From Siderastrea radians (taxonomy: Eukaryota > Cnidaria > Anthozoa > Scleractinia > Rhizangiidae), in the NCBI GenBank assembly GCA_964017195.1, contig OZ024900.1:27273929-27337928 (forward strand): a stretch of DNA of 64,000 bases, given 5' to 3'. The position numbers and the translations under genes are program-made. Under the pieces are notes generated by a model, which saw only the letters and a list, made by a program, of their open reading frames with translations, was not told where the DNA came from and did no database searches. Shown here piece by piece: positions 34,501 to 50,536 of this stretch. Numbering within the stretch: the stretch's first letter is position 1; every line of letters begins with the position of its first letter.

Positions 34501-37500
34501 CAATCTTGCTTCCATGCTGCGTCGCACCATCGTTGTCCTGAACCCCGCACAGATTACGGACACTAGCACATCGCCCACACTGTGTCCTGGGGACGAGAAA
34601 TGTTTCCCAACAGGGAGGTCAGTATTCGCACCAACTGATCGTATGTGCTCGCGGAATCTGTCGCCGAGGCGTCTCCCAGTTTCCCCGATGTAGAGCTTGG
34701 AACATTTGCGGCACGAAAGGACGTAAATCAAATTACTGGTTGTGCAAGTGAACTTGTCCTCGAATCTGAGTTGACCGCCCGGGGTGTCGAGGGTCTGCGA
34801 AGGGTTGGTATGGGCGCAGGTTACGCAGCGGGGACGGCCACAAGGGAAAGTCCCTGATTCTCCATCGGTTGGTCCTGTTGTTTGAAGGCTGCTCTTTACC
34901 AAAATGTCACGTAAATTATTGTCGCGGCGATACGCGCACAAGATACGGACGGGTTGAAAAATATCCTTGGTGTCAGGATTGGATTTGAGAAGAGCGAAGT
35001 TTCTGGTTATGATTTCCCTTACTTGCGTGTTTCGGGGATGGTAAGCCAGGACAAGAGGGACAGCTTGTTCTTCTGTGGAGGGTGCGGTGTTTGAGTTGAT
35101 TGTTGATTCACTAGGTGTTGATCGAACGCGCTGGAGTGCCTGGTTTACCACAGCAGGTGGGTAGCCGCGACATGTGAAAAATGAAGTCATTTCTTCACTT
35201 CTAGTTCTGAAGTCTTCCTCTTCACTGCAAATCCATCTCAGGCGGAGAAATTGGCTATAAGGAATTGAGTTCTTGCAACGAACTGGGTGCGAGGATGAGT
35301 AATTGAGATAAGAGTGCGAGTCTGTTTCTTTATAGTGAATGGTAGTGATGAGGCGGTTAGAGGATGGAGTCAAATAGAGATCCAGGAAGGGAAGCTTGTC
35401 GTCTGAGATGGCCCAAGTGAATTTCAGGCTTGGATGAAAATTATTTACGAAGGTGGCGAAATCTTCCAACTCCTCTTTGGTGCCCGACGCTGCACCCACT
35501 ATATCATCAATGTAGCGCTTGTAGAGGTCAGGTGTTTTTCCTCTGTACTGCTGGAAAATCTGCTCCTCAATGTGACCAACGAATAAACATGCATAGTTGG
35601 GACCGAAACGGCTTCCCATCGCAACGCCTCCAGTTTGTTGGTAATAGTCGCCATTGAAGGAGAAGGTATTAAGGGTAAGGACGAGCTCGGCGAGGCGCAC
35701 GAGGGTATGGGTAGGTGGTTGCATCTGTACGTTTATTGAGGAAGTGTATGAGTGCCAGTAAGCCATCGTTATTGGGTATAACGGTATACAGTGACTTGAT
35801 GTCCATGGTGAACACGTAATTGTGGGTGCCAGAAAAACGAAAAGAGTCGGCAATGTCAAGCATGTGATTCGTGTCTTTGACGTAGCTCGGTAGGTTTTCT
35901 ACAAGAGGCTTGGTAATCATATCGAGGTAAGTGGCTAGGAGTTCAGTAGGATAGTTACAAGCTGATACTATAGGTCTGCCTGGGTTCCCTGGTTTATGAA
36001 TCTTGGGAAGTAGGTAGAATTTTGAAGTGCGGGGGTGGTCAACAATTAAATTGGTGGCTGATGGCGGAAGCTCGCGTTTAGAAATGGCGTCATGGACGAC
36101 CTCAGCAACTTTATTATTATGGTCCATGGTAAGATCACGATCTAGCTTTTGATAAAAAGCTGAGTCTGATAACTGTCTTTCAGCTTCCTGGATGTAAAGG
36201 TCACGTGCCCAGACTACAACAGCACCGCCTTTGTCGGCTGGTTTGACTACAACGTCGTTGCGTTGACGTAGAGAGAAAAGGGCTTCTTTTTCTTGTGGGG
36301 ATAGGTTTGTTTTAGTGACCCGCTGTTTGAAGTCGAGCATTTTGACTTCGCGGCGGCATTTGGAGATGTAATAGTCTAATGCTGCAAATTTTCCAGGAGG
36401 TGGTGTCCAGTTGGAAGGTGAAGGTTTTAGGGTCTTGAAAGGGTCCTCACACTGATTTGATGGTTGACTTGGGGGTGTGGCGTTTGATGGATCCGAGCTA
36501 AAATGCACCTTCAGACGGAGACGGCGGAAAAACTTTTCGCAGTCTGCTTTTGCTGTGTATTCATCACTGTGGGCTCTAGTTGGGATATATGAAAGTCCCT
36601 TGCTAAGAAGACATCGTTCTTGTTCAGTTAGCTCAAGGTTTTCAGGGATAGTAACAACGAGTCTTGTAGAAGGGGTGGTGGGTATCTGGGAAACGTGCTG
36701 AGTTGACTGTCTTAATTTACTAAGTTTATCCGCCTTGCCAGCAGATAAAAAAGCGTATAGGTCTGAGTTGAGCTGATGGACAATCTTGCTAATTTCACGA
36801 TAGTCTGGGTCATTGCATATGGATCTCAGTTCGTTGCGGATATCGTTACTGCTTAACGGCATTATTTCTCACTGAAGAAGAGACAGCAGTCTCGAAACGT
36901 CTGAGGATTTTCCCCCATTTTCTATTTCAAGCGCAGAGACAATAATTTTAATTTACCTCAAGAATATCTGGTATTTGTACACCTTGTAGCTGTCTTTAAG
37001 TTCTCCTCAAGAAAAAAATCTGTGAGTGTTTTCCATAAATTTGGATTTGGAAGCTGCTCTAATTAATGTTTGCCAGACTCAAGAAAATACATTTTAGATT
37101 ATAATATTTTAATATCTATTGATGAATGTCCATGAAAAGTTAACAGAAATTGCTTTATTTGCTTTTTTAGTGATATGAACTTATAAATAGGATATGTAGT
37201 TTGCTCTTTTGACCAAAATATGCTATGTATTTAATACATAAAAGGTCATATATAAAATATTATTTATAACTCTCTCACAGATTTATCTTAAGCTTAGTAC
37301 ATGTGAAGGCAACTACAAGTACATGAACCAGAAGTACTGAAACGATGTTCTGAATAAAACCTTCCAGTACAGTATACGTAAACATAGGCATGCAGTGCAT
37401 GCAGAACTGGCAACGTTTCTTTTTTTACCTTGTCACAAATGTGCACAACTAGTTACATTTGTATGCAAGTGAGGAGAACCTTGGCCGACAACAATACACC

Positions 37501-40500
37501 ACAACTCTGCCTTCTGAATGCTCAGATCTCAGAGTTTCTGACTTTCTGGGGAACACATGACTCCATTATCGCCATTAGTTCCCAGTCACGTGGACAACAC
37601 ATTGTGTGTGTAGCTGCACGTGCCTCTGAGATCCTGCCCAAACGTGCAGGAAAATCATTTGCAAGCGCAAGCAGTTATTCCTTAGATATTTTATCATGGT
37701 TTTTATCTGCCTATAGACTGGAGTTTGGCTTTAACTCACGCCAACAATTTACATAATTATGTTTTCTTGTTGCAAGTCAAGCCGGCTATGATAATTTTCG
37801 TCTTTTTGCTTCGCCAATCGCAGAGCAAAGCGTGCCTATTTGCATAATAATTGTTTACATTTCTAAATTTACCATGTTTAAAAAGTTATTCAGTTTTAGC
37901 TCTTGTGTAAACTTGTTTTATGTCTCCACTTTTTAGCCGAATAAATTTCGTTTGCTTTGTCTTTGAGCAGTATGAAAGTGTTAAAATTAAGCTCGCACTT
38001 TGAAAAGCTGCTTGCTTCCCAATCTCAGTAAACAGTCACCTCGCATTCGAATTGACTCTACTTGGAAATCAAAATGGCCCCCTTCAAAAAACAAATACTT
38101 CAGCTTGGAGATTAAAAGGGAAACGAGTGCAAATATAAACGACATATGCATGGGAATTCACGAACCAAGTCGAGTTCATTGTCTTGCCTGCATTTTTTTT
38201 TCGGAAATTTGTATCCCTCGGGCAAGTACACTAGCAAAAAAACCTGCCAAACCTCAGTCCACAAAAACAGCCCATTTGACGGGTTATTTGATGCAAAATA
38301 AAGTAGGTCCTAGTTGATCGAGATCGAATCCAGACACTTCACAGTCCGGGAGAGGAACTCCAAGTTATAAGCTATTTTACTCTTCCGCGTGGCACACCCC
38401 CACCCCAAAACCCATAGGATACCGCCCGGGCCTCACAGGTGGAGACAAACATCATTCCCTCACTCGTTGAGATTTAGCCTCCTACATAAACCGAGTGATG
38501 TCACTAACATGACGTCACCAGTTAAAAATAACAATCTTATGACATCATTGCATGGTAACTCTGATTGCAATGATTCACAGCAGTTGAGTCTTTAAACTAT
38601 TTCTAGCAAAAGTGTGGGGGCTGGTCACCCTGACTTATTTCTTCCGGTGATGTAGTTCGCGTTCAAATTTGGAAGGTATTCCAACTCTAGGAAATCCAAT
38701 CGAGCCACCTTAAACCCAGAAATCGGAGTCTAATAACCTGAAGACTTGGCTACAATTATCTCCTGCTAACTTACACCATTCTTTAAACAACAACTTACCT
38801 TCACAAAATTTTCGTCAAGTTTAATTGCAGCCTGTGCATCTTCCAAAGCCTTGTCATAAGTTCCCAGCATCATGTAGGCTGCCGACCGATTTCCATAATA
38901 TGTCACCACCGTGGGGGCCAACTCTGCAATAACACAAAAATTTGTACAACTGTCACAGCTGTTACTTACTCTGCCATTAGAATTAATTTATCAAATGAGG
39001 CCAAGATCCTTTTACAGGCTTGCTTCATGTTTAAAAGTGGTTACTTTCACCAAAATTGCTCAAGCCATTCTCTAAATCTCGGGAGTGAATGGGTAAGCTG
39101 TTGACCCTTCTTTCAGCCATAGTAATCCACCGTATCGAAAAAGATGGCACCTGATACATTTACCCATAATTCTTGGCACAGTAAAACCCTAAAAATGCTC
39201 ATAAAAATGCAAAGAAACGTTCTAAAGACTTCACACTTAGCATACACAATGTTGCTAGCACAGGGACAAATTTATGCAAAAAATATGACTTTTTATGTGC
39301 CTATTGGCTGTCTTAGGTTAGCAAGGTATTGTATTAAAATGCACAGTTGCTATCTTTTTCTGTATGGTGGATTAAGAGCTCTTTGACTTCCCTGTTATTT
39401 GATTCTTGGAACCATTTAAAACTTAATATAAAAATGAGGCCACTAGTTCAAACTCCCCCACCTCTCACATAAGGTGTGAAATTCCCCATCCCAAAACAAA
39501 TACTAATATCAAATTCCCACCCCAGAAATAAACAGTGACAAAAACTGAACTCAAATTCCCATCCCAAAAAAACACTGACCTCCTAAAAACAAGCACTAAT
39601 ATCAAATTTCTGCCACTGTAGGCACAGCAACCACTCAAATATCTAGAGGGGGGAAGGGCATAATTACGTGATATGTGGTATGTCATAGTTACTGCAAAAC
39701 ATGCTTCATGTAGCTAAAAGTTAACCACAGAAAAAACATGATAAGACCATAGTAAACACTGGAATTCCATTGAACACAGAGAGACCAGATGGGATTCATA
39801 TGCATTCCCCTTACATTAAGTTCATTTCTTTTCCTCAGATACACATTAATACATGTACATAACAATAACCCTTCACCACAAGTAGCTTGGAAGGCTTAGC
39901 AGTGAAAAGATAGTTGATTTTAGATGTTCATATTCAAAAGCATTTTCAAATAGTTGACAAGAACATTTTGATGCCTCTCCTCACATTCCCCTGTCAGTAT
40001 TGGAACTTTGCAGGCCAATGTCGTGTCAGTAAACTCAGTTGACACTCAACACTGAGATGAGGGGATGGGAGGGAAACTAAACGAGAGGTAAAATTAGTAT
40101 CCTAATCCCAATTCTGGTGACGGTCGTAATCCAGAGGTCTTTCTGACACTACAGTAAAGTTGTCAGCATTTAAGTTGGATCAGTTTAAGGTGGATATTGC
40201 ATTCTTTATCCCCACAACATTAACCATTAAAGGGGTTATGTCACGCTATGTTAGTATTTTTTAAAATGCTAAAAAAGTGTCTTCGCATCAATTGAATTCC
40301 AAAAATAATGGTCTAGCATTGTTATTAAAGACTACCTTATTGGACTGAAACTGTTTCCTGCCGTCTGTCGCTGCCGATGGCATAGATGAAAATGGATTGA
40401 AACTTGAAAAAATTGGCCCAATTTTTTCAAGTTTTGATGCTATGTTTTCAAAAATCACCCCCAAAATTATTATGGTTAGCTCTCCCTGATAAAATTCATT

Positions 40501-41300
40501 TGATATCTTCCTCATAGTTTTACAGGAGCATTTTGTGTATAAGTAAAGGCACTTAGTAATGATTTTAACACAGAACTGACCTAAAATAGCAAAATCGTCG
40601 TGACGTAGCCCCTTTAAGGCCTGTTGAAAATGCTTACAGAGGTGTTAAAATAGTCACCAAAAGTGCACTTCCTGCCAAATAAGCAGAAATTATTTTAGGT
40701 TATCGTTGGTCGTCATTTTCTGTTCTTTCAAAGAATCTTTGACTTGGATTCATCAGGGATACGTGGAACCTTATTTCTTTTTCTTCGTATGTTCGCATTA
40801 TCACTGACTCCCCTGCACTCGTCGCTGGGTTCATATATCAGACTAATGAACAGACAATGATGAGCAAACTAAGATGGACGTTGTGCCGGTAACTTGCAGA
40901 TCACATGGCATTATACCCAAGCAAGGTTTCATAAAGCTTAAAGAAATTTTACCGTGTTTGACGGTAAGCTCTAGTTCAGTCCAGTCTTAAGCAACACCAT
41001 AATCTTACCTATTGCTTCTGTATACAGCCTGAGAGCAGCTTCGTAGTGTTTCTGCCCGTATTCTTTATTACCTTCGGCTTTTTTTGCGTCGGCCATCGCA
41101 AGACTGAAATCGAAAGATGACATCACAAAAATTTCTCTATTAAAATAAATGACAAAATGATATATTCGCGCTATATAACTACGACCGTACTTGTCCTGTT
41201 GGGTAGTTTCCTGATCTACATCCATTTGTTCCTCACAATCTTCTTTTTGATGTGAATTTTGAGTGTCCGTCGTGTCCGTCATCTTTTCCCCATCCGCCAT
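25993..41300 (-). CDS. DNAJC7: DNAJC7 (TPR and J-domain HSP70/HSP90 co-chaperone)
   Basis: Sixteen coding exons: 41191..41300, 41009..41103, 38799..38923, 33577..33690, 32806..32856, 32191..32309, 31611..31680, 31101..31184, 30017..30181, 29402..29493, 28917..28990, 28262..28408, 27721..27779, 27232..27322, 26502..26579 and 25993..26054. Borders are GT/AG and phases agree; the total of 1536 nt gives 511 residues, against 494 in human. An acidic start is followed by TPR repeats (for example [21 protein letters not shown] and [22 protein letters not shown]), then [13 protein letters not shown] and a J domain (about 386-455) with HPD at 414-416, and a Gly/Phe-rich tail ending FQFTFG. The TPRs bind HSP70/HSP90 tails and the J domain stimulates HSP70 ATPase. 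Intron 3 carries the Penelope-like element. The start ATG sits in a YY1-like AACATGGCGGA context. Exon 9 ends in AAA instead of the AAG of copy 1. Confidence 0.95.
31402..31451. other. Hammerhead-like palindromic relic in DNAJC7 intron, copy 2
   Basis: Counterpart of 11014..11063. Here the minus-strand stem II 5' side is GGGC, but the 3' side has mutated to GCAT, whereas copy 1 has GGAC and GCAC. The two copies have therefore drifted at different positions of the same motif. Confidence 0.45.
34311..34352 (-). ncRNA. Hammerhead ribozyme motif, PLE 3' terminal repeat, copy 2
   Basis: Same as 13918..13959: stem I TTCTCA/TGAGGA, core CTGAAGA, a 5-bp stem II with loop AGCA, GAAA, then GGTC in place of CGTC. 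Because both duplicate copies share the C-to-G change, it predates the duplication. Confidence 0.7.
34441..36862 (-). pseudogene. PLE reverse transcriptase/GIY-YIG protein, copy 2, frameshifted
   Basis: Same protein as 14048..16471 but two bases shorter: near 35721..35730 a net 2-bp loss after the motif-A region shifts the frame. The upstream part is open from 36862 to 35669 and the downstream part continues from there to 34441. Codon 438, amber in copy 1, is Gln here. RT motifs A, B and C (YIDD), the Cys cluster and the GIY-YIG domain are otherwise unchanged. Each copy thus carries a different single lesion, so the parent element was probably intact when the copies separated. Confidence 0.93.
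36866..36907 (+). ncRNA. Hammerhead ribozyme motif, PLE 5' inverted terminal repeat, copy 2
   Basis: Plus strand, antisense to the PLE protein: TTCTCA (36866..36871), CTGAAGA, spacer A, GAGAC-AGCA-GTCTC (stem II, 5 bp), GAAA, CGTC (cleavage expected after C36901), TGAGGA. Stem I pairs six positions including one U-G. All catalytic-core bases (CUGANGA, GAAA, GUC) are present. Stem III is the minimal palindromic ACGU, the form expected to act as a dimer in retroelement hammerheads. Confidence 0.8.
36987..38798. other. DNAJC7 intron 3, distal part
   Basis: Sequence outside the duplication. AT-rich; no gene is recognised. Short frames such as 37430..37756 have no domain and no partner exon. Confidence 0.5.
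38924..41008. other. DNAJC7 intron 2
   Basis: No gene. It contains the TTAA-flanked MITE at 40231..40613 and, near 39460..39640, repeated AAATTCCCA/CCCCAAAACAAA-like sequence of low complexity. Confidence 0.55.
40231..40613. mobile_element. TTAA-flanked MITE (Kolobok- or piggyBac-type)
   Basis: Termini AGGGGTTATGTCACG on the left and, read inward on the other strand, AGGGGCTACGTCACG on the right (13 of 15 equal), flanked on both sides by TTAA (40227..40230 and 40614..40617). The element is 383 bp with no intact transposase. TTAA targets with AGGGG termini suit Kolobok better than piggyBac, but that is a judgement from the ends only. Confidence 0.8.
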
Positions 41301-42825
41301 GTTTCCTTGCAAGAATAATAGTCGACCCAGTCCCCTCGCAGTGGTTAGGTAATTATGCAAGATTGTGCAATCTTGTTGACTGCATGCAGCACTTTACACA
41401 TTCTCGTCCCCAGAGCCCACGATCCTTTTGGTCTGCGCCAAGGATCGAGTCTCGATCCTTGGCGCAGACCAAAAGGATCGTGGGCTCTGGGGACGAGAAT
41501 GCACTTTACAAACAAACGACATCTCTAAATTTATTGGACCTATTTGCAGAATGTAAATACGGAAACTGACGAAAATTCAATAGCAACAAATGAGAAAAAA
41601 TTTCCTCAGCAGAAATGGAAGTTAAGTGCATGGTAGACTAATGTGCTCAGTTGTCTTCTTGCGTAGTAAAAAACAAAGTATTACAACAACCTAGGAAAAG
41701 GGAGCAAAAATATCAAAACAACAATAATAATTCATTCAATTTATTTGGCATTTTAATTTTTGAGAGACATCGGATAGGTTTGAGTTTTGCGGTAAGCTCG
41801 GTTCCAGGCCCTATGAACCTTTATTCCCTTGAGTATTGCGATGATTGCTTGTATTCCCTGGGGAGCACGCTCTTTGTTCTTTATCACTCGAGCACTTTCG
41901 ATATCCTGTGAATGTGATCACTACTGTTACCTGTCTTCGAGTCTTTCGGCTTTTGGGGAATGGTTTAGACAACAAGAAGGTTAAGTTACTGAATGTTTTC
42001 CGAATGTCATTTGATAATGAGTTCTGCTTGACGTTTGCTTTTGACAAAACACCGTACACTTTGTGTGAAGTCGCGTGAACAGCCCGGGTGAACAGCCGTC
42101 ACAGCCCTTGAACAAGAATCAACTCTGTTATCTTCACTTGACGCAAGAAGTATTTTCAAAACAAGGAAAATCGAGTTGGACACAGCAGTTCTTTAGTTCA
42201 AGGTGTGCGTTTAGTGTGGCCGCATTGTCTCTACCGTAGTGAATAGAAATTCATCAAACTGTCTTCAGTGTGGGTGAAAGTACGGTTACACAGGCACCTG
42301 GCTTGATCCGCTTAACTTTGACCTCTTTTCTCTACAATTCCAGAGGAGAGATAGATCTCATTTTGAGCTGAAGTTTTCTTTGAACATTACTGAATTAGTA
42401 AGTATATAATTTGACAAGATTAGGGCTTCCGTTTCTGTGAAGTAAGAAAAGATTCAAGGGGGGGGGGGGGGGGGCAGATGTCGTCCTATGTTGTAGCTTT
42501 GTTCTGAACCGTTCCGCTTCAGAGCACACACATATTGAGTCTCAACTCGGTTCAGAGTTTGCTAGTCTAGTATGTTGCACCGTATCATTATTCTAATCTG
42601 TTATTAAACTTACATAAAGATGAGATCTTATGCAACTTTTACGCGATTTATTGTTATCCTAATAATGACAACTTGCTTGATACAAAACAATTCATAGCAG
42701 CCATGTAGGAAAGTCACCCGCTGTGAGTGCGGGGACAGAATTCCGCCCCTTCAGATATTTTTAAATCTACAACCTTCTCACACCCTGACCAAGAAATTCC
42801 ACATTTCCAGATAGTTTTCCTGAAA
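41301..42825. other. Divergent DNAJC7 / UBE2E intergenic region
   Basis: About 1.5 kb between two start codons facing away from each other. It contains the palindromic MITE 41399..41501 next to DNAJC7 and a poly-G run at about 42459..42474. No other gene is seen. It probably holds both promoters, the UBE2E 5' UTR and perhaps its non-coding first exon. Confidence 0.55.
41399..41501. mobile_element. Perfectly palindromic 103-bp MITE with 9-bp target duplication
   Basis: Two 51-base arms are exact reverse complements around the single base T41450. Each end reads CATTCTCGTCCCCAGAGC inward. The 9-bp sequence CACTTTACA lies directly on both sides (41390..41398 and 41502..41510). It is an element reduced to its terminal inverted repeats. 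A 9-bp target duplication suggests a Mutator/MULE- or Merlin-like superfamily. The near end is about 100 bp upstream of the DNAJC7 start codon. Confidence 0.92.
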
Positions 42826-48066
<5,241 letters not shown>

Positions 48067-48911
48067 ACAAAAAGAAATGAACAACACACTATTTATAACA
48101 ACATAATAATTATTATTTCGGATTTATTTCTTAATGCAAGCCTGTATAAATTATTTTTCAGCTTTTGTGGCCTATTATAATGACATGTAAATTTGCATTT
48201 AAGCTGATTCATTATAATATGACTAATAATGATTTTGCTATTATTTTGTTAGTATATGTAGAGTGTTGGTATTTTTTGGTATGTTTTGTTTTCAATTAGT
48301 TTTGTCCTTTATTTAAGCATGTATTCACATGTAGTCAATGAAGTCATTACAACTGTTGAACACTTTGAACAAAGGGGCTGAGTTTCGTATGGGAGGCTCT
48401 GCCCTAATCCTGTCACATGCTAATTTTTATCAAAATATGATACCTCTCCCACACACCAAAACAAAAATTATCACTTGATCAGATTATGGATCTGATTAAC
48501 CAGATTATTAATTATCTATTTTTATTACCATAAAAATGGTAGCCCTATTTTCATGGTCTTCAAAATTTGCTTGAAGACTCTAAATGTTTGTGGATTATTT
48601 TTGTTTTAGTTTCTGCCGGTATTTTGCAACGTTTTTCATTAATTAGATTTTGTAATCTCTTTCACTTTACAGTGTACATTGGCAACCCTTAAAAGACAAG
48701 AATAGCAATTTTTCCTACACTTCCATAATTGCAAGTATAAAACACCACCCCTTAAGTCAGTTTCCCTATGTAACCTGTGTAAACCACTACAGGGAGTTCC
48801 CCTCCCACAGATTTCACTCCAAAATTAGCCCTGTGACATTTTTTGTTTATTCTGTATTATTTTCCTTGCTATATGGTGAGGTAATAAATAGAGGATATTA
48901 CACGGCGGTGT

Positions 48912-49018
48912 GAAGATATGAATTTTATTTTTGAGTGGTTAAAACATTATTTTACGAATGAGTACAGTGAGTGAGTGAAATATTGTTTCATACACGAGAA
49001 AATAAAATTCATATCTTC
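48912..49018. repeat. Inverted repeat
   Basis: Arms of 21 bp (48912..48932 and 48998..49018, beginning GAAGATATGAATTTTATTTT) differ at one base. About 65 bp of spacer lies between them. It may be one end of the adjoining short element. Confidence 0.75.
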
Positions 49019-49046
49019 AAGCCACCATGTCATTTTCTTTTTACTG

Positions 49047-49211
49047 TATAGACAAGAGTATTTTTGCACAAACAACAGTGTAAGAGCGGGGAATGACGTC
49101 ATCGATATCCTCACTAGTGAGGGTATGGAAAATATGCCACTCGAGTCCCGGGTGTAGCTTCCTATGAACTTTACGAGTGGTCTGTTTTACACTAAAACAC
49201 TCTTGTCTATA
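49047..49211. mobile_element. Short MITE-like inverted-repeat element
   Basis: Ends TATAGACAAGAGTA and, inverted, CACTCTTGTCTATA (13 of 14 paired). The interior is 165 bp in total with no coding potential and includes a TGACGTCA site (CRE-type palindrome) near 49095. Confidence 0.55.
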
Positions 49212-49818
49212 TAATGAGAAATATGAGATTGCTTATTGACTGATCTTAATTCTTTCCCCTCCCTTGGGCTTTGATTTTCAAATTGTTAAAATCTGGTGCT
49301 CAAAAGGGCATTAAGTCACAGATTTGACTTGATTTGAACAATACTTTGAAAAAAAAGAACAATATTTTGAGAAAAAAAAAAGCTGTTGCAGAAGTTAAAT
49401 ACTCTTCCTATACTCCCCCCCCCCCCCAGATTAAGATTGATGGGTGCATAATTTTTTGTTTAGGAGATGTGTTCTATGGGAGGAGTACAACCAGTTCACT
49501 GGTGAACCTTTAGTATTTTATGGATATTAATATGGTTAAGTTGCAACTCGTACAAGAAAACTTGTGAAAAATGGGTCTTGCAAAATTATTATATCGATAT
49601 TAAATTATTTATTTCCTATTGCCTCAAGTTTCTTCTTTGTGTATTTGTAGCTTGGGGGAGTGGGTTGTACTCCAGTATATAAGCTATATAGGTTTGTGCC
49701 AGGGAATAGAGTATGGTTTTTGAGCTTCTCGCTTCTTAAATAGGGTGCCCATTTTGCCCCTTTTTGGTATTGTGATTCCAGTGTGATCTTTGATCGGGCT
49801 TCTTTTTTGTATTGTGTT

Positions 49819-49995
49819 GTTCCAGAAAATATCCATACTCCCCCCTTGGAGGGTTTTTCTTGGTTTGAACCCCCACCCCTCTGGAAAATTCCAGTTTAGG
49901 CTCATACATTCCTTAAAAAAATTTGGCCTTGAAGACCCCCTTACCCCTCAGTTTCCAATGACCCTCTGGGGTGGGGTATGGATATTTGCTGGAAC
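49819..49995. mobile_element. MITE-like inverted-repeat element
   Basis: Arms of 23 bp (49819..49841 and 49973..49995) begin GTTCCAG/CAAATATCCATAC and differ at two positions. No coding content. Confidence 0.6.
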
Positions 49996-50522
49996 GATAC
50001 ATCAGATAAAATTGCCCCACGTAAACGCCACCAAACGAAAAAAGATATGGACTTTAAAAGTTTTATAAAGGAAAAGAAATAAAAACCACCCGTTCACACA
50101 GTTCGTATTAATTTTATTGTTACTCCCTTAAGTGGGGTGTAATTTTTTGGGTTTGGGCAATTTTTGAATTTTTAATCCTTAAACAGGGCACACACCTATC
50201 GTGAATTGACGGGTGTACCCCCCCCCCCCCGGGCCCCAGGGATTTGTAGATGTAGTTGTGCACCCTTGAGCGTGTTATTCTTATCCCCTAAGGCCTTCGA
50301 TTTATGGCTCAGAAAAAAAAAAAAAAGATACAATGTATCTATATTTCTTACTCAAGGTGTGAAGGAAGAGAGGGGTAATGTTTGAAGCCCTAAACCACAG
50401 AGCCTGGAGCCCAAGGCTGTTCTCTGCTTGGAGCCTGTACCAAAAATTAGGTATTCTGACTACTTGTTGGAGCCTTGCAGTGATGCCATGGAGCCCCTGA
50501 AATCTCTCTTTTTAATCTCGTG

Positions 50523-50536
50523 GTTGCTATAGCAAC
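50523..50536. promoter_or_regulatory. X-box-like palindrome (RFX site)
   Basis: GTTGCTATAGCAAC is a perfect palindrome fitting the RFX X-box. It sits in a larger 30-bp palindrome (about 50515..50544) with one mismatched pair. It is about 530 bp upstream of the MALSU1 start codon. No functional evidence. Confidence 0.4.

Larger units (their letters stand above)
21198..36886. repeat. Segmental duplication, copy 2
   Basis: This is the partner of 1..16495. Here the sequence continues naturally on both sides: to the left into exons 2 and 3 of the homeobox gene, to the right through the end of the Penelope-like element into DNAJC7 intron 3 and exons 3 to 1. It lacks the 784-bp insertion of copy 1, so it shows the pre-insertion state of that site. 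It therefore looks like the complete copy of the locus. Confidence 0.95.
34204..36969 (-). mobile_element. Penelope-like element, copy 2, complete with target-site duplication
   Basis: A 2766-bp insertion in DNAJC7 intron 3, flanked by the 11-bp duplication GGTATTTGTAC (34193..34203 and 36970..36980). The terminal repeats of about 120-130 bp are inverted relative to each other: the right end up to 36969 is nearly the reverse complement of about 34247..34360, and both contain a hammerhead core and the ATGCCGTTAAGCAGTAACG block that also holds the start codon. Inverted terminal repeats and 10- to 15-bp target duplications fit Penelope-like elements. The element lies in the same orientation as the host gene. 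Confidence 0.95.

Noticed and set aside
37430..37756. 108-codon plus-strand frame in DNAJC7 intron 3
   Set aside because: No recognisable motif and no consistent exon borders.
40288..40515. 75-codon minus-strand frame in DNAJC7 intron 2
   Set aside because: It lies wholly inside the TTAA-flanked MITE and has no domain or splice partner.
42727..42825. Upstream in-frame start for UBE2E at 42727
   Set aside because: The family N-terminus begins MSD, matching 42826; the 33 extra residues show no similarity to the family.
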